From Candidatus Saccharicenans sp. (GTDB lineage: Bacteria > Acidobacteriota > Aminicenantia > Aminicenantales > Saccharicenantaceae): 64,000 bases of DNA. Both the position numbers and the translations under genes were made by a program. The notes beneath the pieces are model-generated. The model had not been told where the DNA came from, made no database searches, and saw only the letters and a list, made by a program, of their open reading frames with translations. The stretch spans positions 93,574 through 157,573 of the forward strand of contig JANLFU010000004.1 of NCBI GenBank assembly GCA_024653215.1. The letters run 5' to 3'. Below, piece by piece: positions 1-10,719 of this stretch (position 1 is the stretch's first letter; the number at the start of each line of letters is the position of its first letter).

Positions 1-1023
1 CGCGCTGGTCAGCCTTCGGGTGCGCTGATATTCGTTGAAAGTATAGGCATCGGGATTGGCCCGCCGCCTTAAAGTCTTTATATCGTCCATAAACCAGGCC
101 AAGTTCAGTCCTTCGGGATTTTCGTTGAAGAAGTTGGTCCAGCCGGTGACGGCCGTGATTTTAACCCGGGGGCTGATGGTGAAAGTAAATTTTCCCCAGA
201 GATTGTCAGCACTGTAGGCCGAATGGTCGCGATAGCCTTTACCGTCCAGGATGGACCCGCTCAGATGATAATTCATGATACCGGTGGTTCCGCCCATCTC
301 GGCCTGGCCCTTCTTGAGGCCAAAGGCCCCGCGTATCAGGCTGGCTGAACCTGAAAAGGGTTCGCTGCCGCCGTCCCTGGTGAAGATGTTGATAATGCCA
401 CCAGAAGAGCTGCTACCGTAAAAGGCGGCCGCCGGTCCCCGCAGGACCTCAATCCGGCGCACCGTGCTCCAGTCAACATCATAAAAATCTGAGATATAAC
501 CGGAGGGATCTACAAGGGGCACTCCGTCAACCGCTGCTCTGAGGCCGCGGGTGCAGCGTTCGGTCAGAATGCCCTCGCCCCGGATGGAAATGTGAACCCG
601 CTCCCCATCGGCCTGGTTATCAACCTTGACCCCGGGTACCAGCTTCATCACCTCGTCGATAGCTATGGTGCGGGGGAGGCTTTTCAGCACGGACGTTTCA
701 ACCACCGAGGTGGCAGCCGGATTTTGCTTCAGGGGAATCTCAATCCGCGGAGCCGTCACCACGATTTCATATTTTTCGGTCACCTGTCGGGCAGCCTGCT
801 CCTCTTCGGACTTTTGGGCGACCTGCTCTTTCTCCCTGGCCTTGTCTTCACTCCTGGCCGCGGATTTCTCATAGGAACTATCAGAGCCATGCTGATCTTG
901 TCTGGCCATTTTAGCGGCGGCTGTTGATAGGTCTGGCAGGAGCAGGAAAATGCCCAAGAGCAAGAACACGACCGGAAACTTTTTAAGGGATTTATAAAAA
1001 TAGGATTTGCGGGAATAATTCAT
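1..1023 (-). CDS. TonB-dependent outer membrane receptor, N-terminal part (cut by window edge)
   Basis: Reading leftwards from the ATG at 1023-1021 gives 341 open codons that run off the window edge. The product starts with a charged N-terminus and a hydrophobic segment ending near STAAA, consistent with a signal peptide. About 45 acidic and polar residues follow, then a TonB-box-like EIVVTAPR and a classical plug domain (VVETSVLKSLPRTIAIDEVM, DGVPLVDPSGY, RRIEVLRGPAAAFYGSSSSGG, INIFTRDGG). The beta-barrel begins before the cut. A GAGGAG ribosome site lies 8 nt before the ATG. Such receptors import siderophores, cobalamin or oligosaccharides using TonB energy; the substrate cannot be told here. 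A Cys inside the plug (TERCTRG) is unusual. Confidence 0.93.
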   Translation of the reverse strand, partial: MNYSRKSYFYKSLKKFPVVFLLLGIFLLLPDLSTAAAKMARQDQHGSDSSYEKSAARSEDKAREKEQVAQKSEEEQAARQVTEKYEIVVTAPRIEIPLKQNPAATSVVETSVLKSLPRTIAIDEVMKLVPGVKVDNQADGERVHISIRGEGILTERCTRGLRAAVDGVPLVDPSGYISDFYDVDWSTVRRIEVLRGPAAAFYGSSSSGGIINIFTRDGGSEPFSGSASLIRGAFGLKKGQAEMGGTTGIMNYHLSGSILDGKGYRDHSAYSADNLWGKFTFTISPRVKITAVTGWTNFFNENPEGLNLAWFMDDIKTLRRRANPDAYTFNEYQRTRRLTSA

Positions 1024-1045
1024 GGAACTACTCCTCTTGAAGCAA

Positions 1046-1051
1046 ATTATA
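1046..1051 (-). promoter_or_regulatory. Possible -10 box for the TonB receptor gene
   Basis: On the minus strand a perfect TATAAT lies 23-28 nt before the receptor start codon, inside an AT-rich stretch (1024-1110). No convincing -35 is found at 16-18 nt spacing, so the call rests on the -10 alone. Confidence 0.3.
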
Positions 1052-1201
1052 TAAAAATCATCATAACCTTTTGACTGATTATGATATAAATTCTTCCCTT
1101 TTAAATCCAACCGGAAACAGGTAATCTATAAATCCAATGGACATCGGCCTCTCCGGGTATTAAGATTCTTATTATCTTGGTTAAAGGAGCCGATCAGGGA
1201 C

Positions 1202-1630
1202 ATGAAAAAGTGTTTCGCGGGATTACTGATCCTGGGGTTCTTCAGCCTATCCCTGGCTGCTGCACCCCTGGGTCCAACTCGGGAAATTCTCAAAGTTCTG
1301 GAACTTCAGAAGGAAGCCTGGAACAGGGGTGACTTGGAAGGTTACATGGCCTATTACTGGAAATCGGACCAGCTGACTTTTCAATCCGGGGCCAACCGGG
1401 TCCGGGGCTGGGAAACCCTGATGGAGAGGTATAAGGAAGGTTATTCCGGCGACCGGATGGGCCAGCTGGATTTTTCCGACCTGGAAGTTAAAGTTCTTGG
1501 CCGCGATTATGCCCTGGTCCTGGGCAGGTGGAATGTTGATATTAAGGGAGAGAAAAAGGGTGGCGTCTTCACCCTGGTTCTGAAGAAGTTTCCCGAAGGC
1601 TGGCGCATCATCCACGACCATACTTCCTGA
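1202..1630 (+). CDS. Exported NTF2-like (SnoaL/DUF4440-type) protein
   Basis: This 142-residue protein has an N-terminal signal peptide (KK, hydrophobic core to about residue 19, AAA cleavage site). The remainder has the cone-shaped NTF2 fold pattern: a helix with EAWNRGDLEGYMAYYW, a middle WETLMERYKEGY segment, and a C-terminal beta pair ending in GWRIIHDHTS. The WRIIHDHTS ending is typical of the DUF4440 branch, which binds small ligands or has no known enzymatic role. The gene stands alone between the receptor and a Cys-rich gene. Its periplasmic location is inferred from the signal peptide. Confidence 0.8.
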   Translation: MKKCFAGLLILGFFSLSLAAAPLGPTREILKVLELQKEAWNRGDLEGYMAYYWKSDQLTFQSGANRVRGWETLMERYKEGYSGDRMGQLDFSDLEVKVLGRDYALVLGRWNVDIKGEKKGGVFTLVLKKFPEGWRIIHDHTS

Positions 1631-1893
1631 GCCGGGGATCTTATCCAGGCCTGGCTGACCTTCTGCTTGGAAGGTTGTGGCCCGCGTGGTTAGTTTGAAC
1701 GTTCTGTTCTTTAAGTTTTCGGCCGGCTATCTGAGGTGTCGAGACAAACAACGTAATTTCGAGAAAGGAAAATACGCTTCCCAAGAAGCCTGGCGACAAA
1801 TTACTGGATTATGTGAATCAAAGGTCAAGATTCTTTTGGTGGGTTGAAGAGGTTTAGGGCCCAGATAAACCCGGGAATGGCTCCGCCCGTTTT

Positions 1894-2097
1894 CTATTTC
1901 TTGTTCTTGTATATTTCTATGAACCTTTCCAGGGAGCGGTCGTAAGTTTTTTCAACATCGTCCGGGAAAAAGCAGGCCGGAAGCTCTCGGTGACTCCAGT
2001 GATAGACCAGGCACTCGCAGCAGATTCCCTTGCGCTCGCAGGGCTCCCAGGAGCAGTTGCATCTTTTCAGGTTCTTTTCCACCCGGCATTCCGCCAT
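1894..2097 (-). CDS. Small cysteine-rich protein (DUF6485-like)
   Basis: The product is 67 residues with a dense cysteine pattern in the first half (C4, C13, C15, C20, C26, C27, C29, C43). The CNCSWEPCERKGICCECLVYH block resembles the DUF6485 family of small putative zinc or iron-sulfur proteins, whose function is unknown. A near-perfect AGGAGG ribosome site 7 nt before the ATG supports translation despite the small size. It is not obviously co-transcribed with its neighbours. Confidence 0.75.
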   Translation of the reverse strand: MAECRVEKNLKRCNCSWEPCERKGICCECLVYHWSHRELPACFFPDDVEKTYDRSLERFIEIYKNKK

Positions 2098-2691
2098 GAG
2101 CTAACCTCCTAAAACATTGGCCAGATAAAGATCTGTTTTAATTGTGCTGGCGATTGATGATTATATTAGACTTTTGGTTTTATTAAAATAATAACGGCTT
2201 ATTTATCCCCCGAACGATCATCTGGGCACCGATTATCATCCCTCAGTCGGCAGGTTCCTTTATATTTATTTTTGCGGACAGGTTCGGCTTTTTAGAGGCG
2301 GCGGGACCACTTGCGGAATTGTTGAAGGTGGCCGTGGAGATAATGACTATCACGGGCAGATTGGTTATTAAGCACGGGGCCTGTTTCCCGATGGGGCTTG
2401 ACGGCCGGGACTTATTTCAGTACCCGGAGCCGGCCGGTTATCGAGTCCGGGCAATTTTTCACCTCGACCTGGCGACAGATATCTATGGGCTTTTCTTTTT
2501 TCCCCTTCTTCCCAGAAGGCCAGGCCGGTGGCCAGGAAAGCCAGGACCCGGAAGCCGATCTTCTCTGGCTATTGAGCCTGTATAGTCCCGGTTGCGCAGA
2601 TGATCAGGCCAGGGCGAGGTGCTAGTTGCCGGGGGGCCCGATTTGGGCTATCATTAATGACTGAAAATTAATCATTTAAGCGAGAAAGAAA
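2098..2691. other. Intergenic stretch without a supported gene
   Basis: About 590 bases. The left part is AT-rich, the right part (2300-2640) GC-rich. Short ORFs at 2319-2585 and 2398-2625 have no recognisable protein features or good ribosome site. No riboswitch, including preQ1, could be recognised ahead of queF. The GC-rich part could be decayed coding sequence. Confidence 0.4.
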
Positions 2692-3099
2692 ATGGCCAGC
2701 AAGAAAGCGGCAGAGAAGCCAGAATACGGGGAAAAAGAAGCCAGGGCCGGGCTCAAAACGCGGCTGCCCGAGCTTCAGACCTTCCCCAACCAGTTCCCGG
2801 ATTATGAAATTACCATTGAAATTCCGGAATATACCTCGGTCTGCCCCAAGACCGGTCTGCCCGACTATGGGAAAATTACCCTGTGGTATGTTCCGGACAA
2901 GAAGGTTATCGAGCTCAAGTCCCTGAAAATGTACATCCTGGCTTACCGCAACCTGGGCATATTCTATGAAAATGCGGTCAACCGCATCCTGGAAGATGTG
3001 GTCAGAGCCTGCAGGCCAAAGAAAGCCCTGGTCAGGGGAGAATTCACCCCGCGGGGCGGTCTGAAGTCCACGGTTGAAGCCCGCTATCCCCGGGGTTGA
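2692..3099 (+). CDS. queF: NADPH-dependent 7-cyano-7-deazaguanine reductase QueF
   Basis: QueF reduces the nitrile of preQ0 to the amine preQ1 in queuosine tRNA modification. The 135-residue length fits the single-domain (B. subtilis-type) form. Cys51 in SVCPKTGLPDYG is the expected thioimide-forming nucleophile, Asp58 the nearby proton donor, and ELKSLKMY (about 74-81) the QueF signature. The lysine-rich first 20 residues precede the fold. The rest of the preQ0 pathway (queC, queD, queE) lies 1.1 kb downstream on the opposite strand, which supports the assignment. Confidence 0.95.
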   Translation: MASKKAAEKPEYGEKEARAGLKTRLPELQTFPNQFPDYEITIEIPEYTSVCPKTGLPDYGKITLWYVPDKKVIELKSLKMYILAYRNLGIFYENAVNRILEDVVRACRPKKALVRGEFTPRGGLKSTVEARYPRG

Positions 3100-3140
3100 T
3101 GAGGTAAATTCCCGCCCTTATATTTAGCAATAAGAAAAAA

Positions 3141-4190
3141 ATGGATAGAGAGAATACGATTATAAAAAGTCAGAACGAGCCGGTTGGCCTCGCCGCTGAT
3201 TCGAGTTCGGAGTCGTCAACTGCCGGGCTGCCCGGCTCTTCGGTCTATAGAAAGGGTGTAAGCTCTAAGCCCGTGGCCGAGCGTGCCCCGGCCTTCGGAC
3301 TGACCGACCTGCTGATGCTCCTGACCACCATGGTCTGGGGGGCGAATGTCTCTGTCATTAAGGTTTCATTTGCCGAGCTGTCGCCGCACGCCTTCAACCT
3401 GGCCCGGTTTTTGTTTTCGGCCCTGATCTATGCCTTCATCATCTGGCGCAGCCGGGAAGGGTTCGCCATCAGCCGGAAGGACCTGCCGCGGGTGGTATTC
3501 CTGGCCCTGACCGGCATCACCCTTTACCAGGTCTTTTTCATCACCGGGCTGAGCCGGACCTCGGCTTCGCTGGTATCCATGGGCAATGCCATGACCCCGA
3601 TTTTCATCGCCGTGCTGAGCACGGCTTTTGGCCTGGAGCGACTGCGCTGGACCGGCTGGCTGGGAATTGTTCTATCCGTTATCGGCTTTTATGGAATAGT
3701 CCTGGGCCGGCCTAACGGCTTTAACCTGAAGGGGGCCGAAGTTTCCGGCGTTTTCCTGATCTTGCTGGCCGGCCTGATGTGGGCCTTTTACACGATTTTT
3801 GCCCGGCCGGTGCTGAAGAAAATTTCGCCCACCAAGCTAGCCGGACTGACCAACATCATCGGGACGGCTTTTTATTTTCCTTTTGCCTGGAGGGAATTTT
3901 CCCGGGCCGATTTTTCCAGGGTGACGCCGGGCGGCTGGCTGGGACTGGTCTATTCTGGCTCCTTGGCCCTGGTCTTCGGGTTTGTCGTCTGGTATAAATC
4001 GGTGGAGCGGGTGGGCGGAGCCAGAACCGGCGTTTATAGCAATTTGACTCCCGTCTTCGGCGTCCTTTCCGCGGTAATCTTCCTGGGGGACCGGATAAGC
4101 TGGCTCCAGGTCCTGAGTGCCCTGGTGATTTTCTTGGGCGTTTACCTGACCCGCAACGGCCACCATCTTTTCAAGAAAAAAACCGAGTAG
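3141..4190 (+). CDS. EamA/DMT-superfamily membrane transporter
   Basis: The 349-residue protein has about ten transmembrane segments in two EamA repeats; the first begins near LTDLLMLLTTMVWGANVSVIK and the second near GVFLILLAGLMWAFYTIFARP, each with the typical W-G/A-F motif. It has an unusually long polar, Ser-rich N-terminus of about 50 residues before the first helix, so a downstream start is possible. DMT transporters export or import metabolites such as amino acids and nucleobases. Its position between queF and queE, ending 2 bp from queE, could hint at a deazapurine-related substrate, but many EamA genes sit at random. Confidence 0.85.
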   Translation: MDRENTIIKSQNEPVGLAADSSSESSTAGLPGSSVYRKGVSSKPVAERAPAFGLTDLLMLLTTMVWGANVSVIKVSFAELSPHAFNLARFLFSALIYAFIIWRSREGFAISRKDLPRVVFLALTGITLYQVFFITGLSRTSASLVSMGNAMTPIFIAVLSTAFGLERLRWTGWLGIVLSVIGFYGIVLGRPNGFNLKGAEVSGVFLILLAGLMWAFYTIFARPVLKKISPTKLAGLTNIIGTAFYFPFAWREFSRADFSRVTPGGWLGLVYSGSLALVFGFVVWYKSVERVGGARTGVYSNLTPVFGVLSAVIFLGDRISWLQVLSALVIFLGVYLTRNGHHLFKKKTE

Positions 4191-4192
4191 CG

Positions 4193-4822
4193 CTATTTTA
4201 TTCCATAAATTTTATGAAGCTGGCAGGACAGCCTGAGATTGGGCAGACCTTCCCGGATAGCCTGAATGTAAAGCTTCCAGGCTTTCTTATAGCTCCAGGC
4301 GGCGTTGGATTGAGGTTGAAGCAAAAGCGGGATGTTTTCAGGAAACTTCTGCCTGATTGTTCCAATTTCTTCCAGCTTCAGGCTCCTGACGACCACCAGC
4401 TTGACTTCTGAAGCCAACCGAAGGCAATCGGAGGTAATTTTATAAACAGGTGGCTTGGGCGAAACGGTCAGCCAGTCGGGTTTAACCGGCACAGGCCGGG
4501 TTCCGTTGGTTTCGACGTGAACGTGGAAGCCGGCTCGTCTCAGCAGGCGAACCAGTGTCCCAACATCCTGCAGCAATGGTTCCCCGCCAGTCAGGCAAAC
4601 CCAGTTTGTCTTATATTTTTTCTTGAGAAGCGCGAGTTCATCCAGGATTTCTGCTGGCCAAAGCTCTTGGCCTCCCTTCCAGGCATGCTTCGTGTCGCAG
4701 AAGGAACAGCGGAGGTTGCATCCGGAAAAACGAACGAAAATAGTCGGCTGTCCCTGGCGCAGGCCTTCACCCGCAGCCGAGAAGAAAATCTCCCTAATCT
4801 TCAGTGTAGGTGGCAGCGGCAT
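4193..4822 (-). CDS. queE: 7-carboxy-7-deazaguanine synthase QueE (radical SAM)
   Basis: QueE converts 6-carboxytetrahydropterin to 7-carboxy-7-deazaguanine. The 209-residue protein has the QueE N-terminus (SAAGEGLRQGQPTIFVRFSG) followed by a CxxxCxxC iron-sulfur motif with C35, C39 and C42, then the glycine-rich CLTGGEPLLQ and the HVETNGT segments shared by this family. The start lies 29 bp inside queD and is preceded by a GGGAG ribosome site, so translation is probably coupled. It is the last gene of the queC-queD-queE operon and converges on the DMT transporter gene. Confidence 0.95.
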   Translation of the reverse strand: MPLPPTLKIREIFFSAAGEGLRQGQPTIFVRFSGCNLRCSFCDTKHAWKGGQELWPAEILDELALLKKKYKTNWVCLTGGEPLLQDVGTLVRLLRRAGFHVHVETNGTRPVPVKPDWLTVSPKPPVYKITSDCLRLASEVKLVVVRSLKLEEIGTIRQKFPENIPLLLQPQSNAAWSYKKAWKLYIQAIREGLPNLRLSCQLHKIYGIK

Positions 4823-5138
4823 CCTCCGACTCCCAGACCGTGACCGCGGTCACCGGGTAGAATGCTTTCATCCTTTTAAATATCTCGCGGGCCAGGTTCT
4901 CGGCCGACGGGTTGAAGTCAAAAGCTTCATTCAGCAGGGTATGGTCCGGCAGGATTTCTGCCAGCTTCTTTTTTATCTCGGTAAAATCAATACCTATCCC
5001 GGTGTTGTCCAGTTCTCTGACCGTGATTTCCACTTCCACCTGGAAGGTGTGGCCGTGGAGCTTTTCACATTTACCTTTATATTCCCGCAGGTAATGAGCC
5101 GCGGAAAATTTATCCCGAACTTTAAGTTTCCAGCTCAT
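4794..5138 (-). CDS. queD: 6-carboxy-5,6,7,8-tetrahydropterin synthase QueD
   Basis: QueD makes 6-carboxytetrahydropterin from dihydroneopterin triphosphate. At 114 residues it has typical length. Zinc ligands are H15 (SAAHYL) and H28/H30 (KLHGHTF), and the catalytic Cys24 lies in GKCEKLHGH. DFTEIKK (about 51-57), LPDHTLLNE (63-71) and VWESED near the C-terminus complete the fold. The ATG overlaps the queC stop by 4 bp (ATGA), with a GGAGGGG ribosome site about 5 nt before it. Confidence 0.95.
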   Translation of the reverse strand: MSWKLKVRDKFSAAHYLREYKGKCEKLHGHTFQVEVEITVRELDNTGIGIDFTEIKKKLAEILPDHTLLNEAFDFNPSAENLAREIFKRMKAFYPVTAVTVWESEDAAATYTED

Positions 5139-5881
5139 ATTTTCCCCTCCTTTTTAAGGCGCGCCAGCAAATGATCCTCCTGTCCGGCTTCTTTCCAGGC
5201 CCTGGCCCGGAGCAGGCAGGCCGAGCAGCGCAGACAGGGCACCTCGCGGCCGGCATAGCAGGTTATGGAGTAAGAATAATCAGCACCCAGTTTTAAGCCT
5301 AGTTTTATTATTTCAGACTTTTTCATTTTTATGAAAGGAGCGATTATTCTAAATTTTTTCTGGCCCAGCTTGGCCCCCGTCCCCTCGTTGATGGCTCTGT
5401 TCATGGCCCTGACAAAAGCGGTCGTGGTGTCAGGGTAATTGGGGGAGTCGATGACGTTAAAGCCGCAAACAATATCAAAAATCCCCAGGCTTTCGCCCAG
5501 AGCCGCAGCCAGCGAGATGAATATTCCGTTGCGAAAGGGGACGTAGGTAACCGGCAGGCCCTTTTTTATATCCTCACTCTTCTTGAATTGTGGCACGGAT
5601 ATTTTTTTGTCGGTCAGGGCAGAACCGCCGACCTGGCGGAGGTCCACTCTGATGATTCTGGGGGTTAGTCCCAGTCGGCGGCAGGTCTTCCTGGCCATCT
5701 TAATCTCCACCCGGTGCCGCTGTCCGTAATCAAAGATCACCGGCTGTACCAGGCCATATCGCCTCATTGCCCAGTGAAGGGCGGTGGTGGAGTCAATTCC
5801 ACCAGAAAACAGCACCAGGCAGGACTTGGGCTTTGAAATCTCAGCCTTGGAGCTTTTGCCAGCCCGGAACGTTCTTTTCAT
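5135..5881 (-). CDS. queC: 7-cyano-7-deazaguanine synthase QueC
   Basis: QueC uses ATP and ammonia to turn 7-carboxy-7-deazaguanine into preQ0. The 248-residue protein has the PP-loop SGGIDS (26-31) and a C-terminal zinc site formed by C208, C216, C219 and C222. FDYGQRHRVEI and VPFRNGIF are family signatures. It is the promoter-proximal gene of queC-queD-queE. A Lys/Arg-rich extension of about 20 residues precedes the first strand, so a slightly later start cannot be excluded; the ribosome site is weak. Confidence 0.95.
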   Translation of the reverse strand: MKRTFRAGKSSKAEISKPKSCLVLFSGGIDSTTALHWAMRRYGLVQPVIFDYGQRHRVEIKMARKTCRRLGLTPRIIRVDLRQVGGSALTDKKISVPQFKKSEDIKKGLPVTYVPFRNGIFISLAAALGESLGIFDIVCGFNVIDSPNYPDTTTAFVRAMNRAINEGTGAKLGQKKFRIIAPFIKMKKSEIIKLGLKLGADYSYSITCYAGREVPCLRCSACLLRARAWKEAGQEDHLLARLKKEGKI

Positions 5882-6069
5882 TGCTGATTAACCTGAACGG
5901 CTAAATCATACCCCAGACCGCCCTGCCTCTCAACCCCAATTAAGCACAGAACCGGCTGGTAATTGACAAAGGCCAAGGAGGAATCTATTTTTTTTAATGC
6001 CGGTTTTTAAGGCTGGCTTATAAAGAAAGAATATCTGCCGGTCATTCGGGCATTGAGCTGGAGGCCAGG

Positions 6070-6777
6070 ATGAAAAAGACGGCGTGGTTTCTAATTTTTA
6101 CGTTATTTCTTTTACTGGGCTCAGTCGAGGCGGCCGAATTTAAGAGAATGCTGGGGCCGATTTATTCCAGCTATTCCCGGCCCTGGCCCGGCCCTTTTTC
6201 TGGCAATTATCCCCCTCTCCTGGATGAGGGCAACACCTTGAGTCCCTTCCGGAATAGCCGGTTTTCATTCTTTGGCGGCCTGGGCCTGGAGTTTTTTCTG
6301 TCGCGGATGCTGGAGTTTGAAGTTGATGTGCTCTATAAAGAAACCGGCGGGCAATACCGCTTTGACACCGGCTTCTTTGATGCTTACCGTTATGAGTTTC
6401 AGCTGAGGGAACTTTCCTTTCCCCTGCTCCTGAGAGCCCACCTGTGGAAAAAATCGCGTCCGTTTCTTCTGGCCGGGCTGGACCCCTCTTTTGTCCTTTC
6501 GCATCGTTACCAGCTTTTCCACAGGGCCGAAGCCAGCCGGATATTCGAGAAAGTTGAGGAAGCGGATATAAAGGGCTATACCGGTAAAACAGACCTGGCC
6601 CTGGTCCTGGGACTGGGGTTCGAGGCGGCCGTCAACAGGAGAAGGATAGCGGTCGAGTGCCGATACGAGCTCGGGCTGGCCGACCTGTACGATGGACCGG
6701 CCCCGGCCCCCGGTGAACAGCCAATCCGGGTTCGCAGCCGCCAGCTTCTCCTGGTCATAAGCTACGCCATCGAATAA
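6070..6777 (+). CDS. Outer-membrane beta-barrel protein
   Basis: A 235-residue protein with a signal peptide (MKKTAWFLIFTLFLLLGSVEA). The mature part alternates polar and aromatic residues (LGLEFFLSRMLEFEVDVLYKE, LSFPLLLRAHLW, LALVLGLGFEAAV, ECRYELGLADLY) and ends in LLLVISYAIE, a hydrophobic/aromatic pattern typical of small eight-stranded PorT/OmpA-like barrels. A GGAGG site 5 nt before the ATG supports the start. The specific role is not recognisable. Confidence 0.8.
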   Translation: MKKTAWFLIFTLFLLLGSVEAAEFKRMLGPIYSSYSRPWPGPFSGNYPPLLDEGNTLSPFRNSRFSFFGGLGLEFFLSRMLEFEVDVLYKETGGQYRFDTGFFDAYRYEFQLRELSFPLLLRAHLWKKSRPFLLAGLDPSFVLSHRYQLFHRAEASRIFEKVEEADIKGYTGKTDLALVLGLGFEAAVNRRRIAVECRYELGLADLYDGPAPAPGEQPIRVRSRQLLLVISYAIE

Positions 6778-6798
6778 TGTCCATTCTCAGGACGTCTT

Positions 6799-6810
6799 AC
6801 AGGTACCTGT
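6799..6810. repeat. 12-bp perfect palindrome
   Basis: ACAGGTACCTGT lies 22 bp after the stop of the barrel-protein gene. It could be an operator half-site pair or a weak hairpin. It has no T-run, so it is not a canonical terminator. Confidence 0.35.
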
Positions 6811-7009
6811 CAGGTTCGGGTTGCCACGTTTTGAGATTGTTTTAGCTGAAGTCTGCTATTGCTCCGATCTCGCTTAAGTGCCTTTGGGGGTAAATCTTTT
6901 ACATCATTCTGGCTATGGCCACCGCCTGGAAAATGGGGGCAAATTGGCCGTGGCCGACCTCCCGAGTATCATTGACATAACCAGGCTTAGATGTTAAGTT
7001 TTATATTCC

Positions 7010-7789
7010 ATGACTCTGGACAACCTGGAACTTCAGCTGGAACGGATGCCGAAGGGCAGCCGTTTGATCCTGAGGGATGACCTGTACGATCTCTCACCCC
7101 TTAAGGACATCCTGGAAAAAAGCGCGACCGGGAAAATCCTGGTATCCCTGCTGGACACCGGCCGCCTGTCCCCCGAGGAACTGGAATGGCTTGGAGAATT
7201 TCCATTTTCTCTTTATACTTCCGATGCTGCTCGCCAGGATTTTCAAGTCTTAAACCATATTCATCTCGTGCTGGAGCCCCTGGGTTGCGGCCTTTTCTAT
7301 TTCCTTCAGGGCGAGCTTAAGGAAGACTCGGCCCTCTGGAATAATGTGGAGCTTTTTCAGGCAATTTATGTCTCCGGCCGGGAAAAAGACAGGCCGCTGG
7401 AAATCCTGGCCCGACTGGCCGAGGAGGTCAGCCGCAGCCGTAGTACTCTGGTCTATTATCATCATAAGAAACCGGAAGAAAATCTGGCCCAGGTCTGTCT
7501 AAAGAACTGCTGGCTTCATATTTCCAACAAGAATCTTGAAGAAGACGCGGAAATTATGATCCTGGACCTGTTAGAAGAAATCAAAAAACACGGAGGCCGC
7601 CCGGTTATCCATGTCGATCGCGGCCAGTCCTATCATTTTTTAAGACGGCTGGCGGAGGCCGGAGCTTTCCTGGAATTTAACCTGCCACCGCTGGAGCCGG
7701 ACTCAAAGGTCTTTGCTCTGGCCGGGAGCTGGCGGAAGAAAAAGTTGCCGGAAAAAGCTTATTATCTCTACCGTGAAATCATGGCCTGA
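7010..7789 (+). CDS. Hypothetical protein upstream of the V/A-ATPase operon
   Basis: I do not recognise this 259-residue protein. It is soluble, without a signal peptide or membrane helix, and rich in Leu, Glu and Arg. It seems to have an N-terminal region with ILRDDLYDLSPLKDILE, a middle part with an LVYYHHKKPEENL stretch, and a C-terminal segment with HGGRPVIHVDRGQSYHFLRRL. The stop is about 105 bp before the ATPase stalk gene, same strand, so joint transcription is possible. No clear ribosome site precedes the ATG. Its codon choice and composition match the neighbouring real genes. Confidence 0.65.
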   Translation: MTLDNLELQLERMPKGSRLILRDDLYDLSPLKDILEKSATGKILVSLLDTGRLSPEELEWLGEFPFSLYTSDAARQDFQVLNHIHLVLEPLGCGLFYFLQGELKEDSALWNNVELFQAIYVSGREKDRPLEILARLAEEVSRSRSTLVYYHHKKPEENLAQVCLKNCWLHISNKNLEEDAEIMILDLLEEIKKHGGRPVIHVDRGQSYHFLRRLAEAGAFLEFNLPPLEPDSKVFALAGSWRKKKLPEKAYYLYREIMA

Positions 7790-7895
7790 GCCGAAGCCGG
7801 CCAGTCCGGCCGGTCTCCAAGTCAGGACGGAAATGGTTCAAATGGCCGGCGACTAAGATATAATATGATTTTTGAAATCAAAGGCGGATAGAGCC

Positions 7896-8275
7896 ATGGA
7901 AGAAAAAGAATTAAAGACAGAGACCCCGGTTCGGGATGAGGCCTGGCAGGCCCTGCAACAGGTCAGGGAAGCCGAGGAGCGGGCCCGGCAGATGGTGGAA
8001 GAAGCCCGGACCCGGACCGCTCCCGGCCTGGTGAAGCAGGCAGCCGAAGAGTCGGAAGAAGTCCGGAAAAAAATACTGGCTGAGGCCAGAAAGCAGGCCG
8101 AACAGTTGAAGAAAGAAATGGTGGACAAAGCCCGGACCGAGGCCAGGGCCATAAGCCAGCAGGCTGAGGCCGAGAAAGCCGAAATACTGAAGACTGCCGA
8201 AAGTAACTTTGAGCAGGCGGTGAGCAGGACTGCGGCCAGGCTGCTGGAACTGGTGGAGTCAAGGAAGGTTGACTG

Positions 8276-8276
<1 letters not shown>
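7896..8276 (+). CDS. V/A-type ATPase peripheral-stalk coiled-coil subunit (G/H-like)
   Basis: This 126-residue protein is almost wholly charged helical heptads (REAEERARQMVEEARTRT, KILAEARKQAEQLKKEMVDK, ISQQAEAEKAEILKTAES). That is the pattern of the G/H subunit that pairs with subunit E in the peripheral stalk of A/V-type ATPases. An upstream in-frame TTG at 7872 would add eight residues, but ATG 7896 with AAAGG upstream is more likely. The stop overlaps the subunit I start by one base. Sequence similarity in coiled coils is weak, so the assignment relies on position as first gene of the operon. Confidence 0.75.
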
Positions 8277-10703
<2,427 letters not shown>

Positions 10704-10719
10704 AGAAATCAGGAAGCCG

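Noticed and set aside
2319-2625. Two overlapping short ORFs in the gap before queF
   Set aside because: No ribosome site, no recognisable domain, and amino-acid composition (Pro/Gly/Arg runs) typical of random GC-rich DNA.
5882-6069. Possible preQ1 riboswitch upstream of queC
   Set aside because: The spacer has no recognisable preQ1-I or preQ1-II core, and the same was true before queF.
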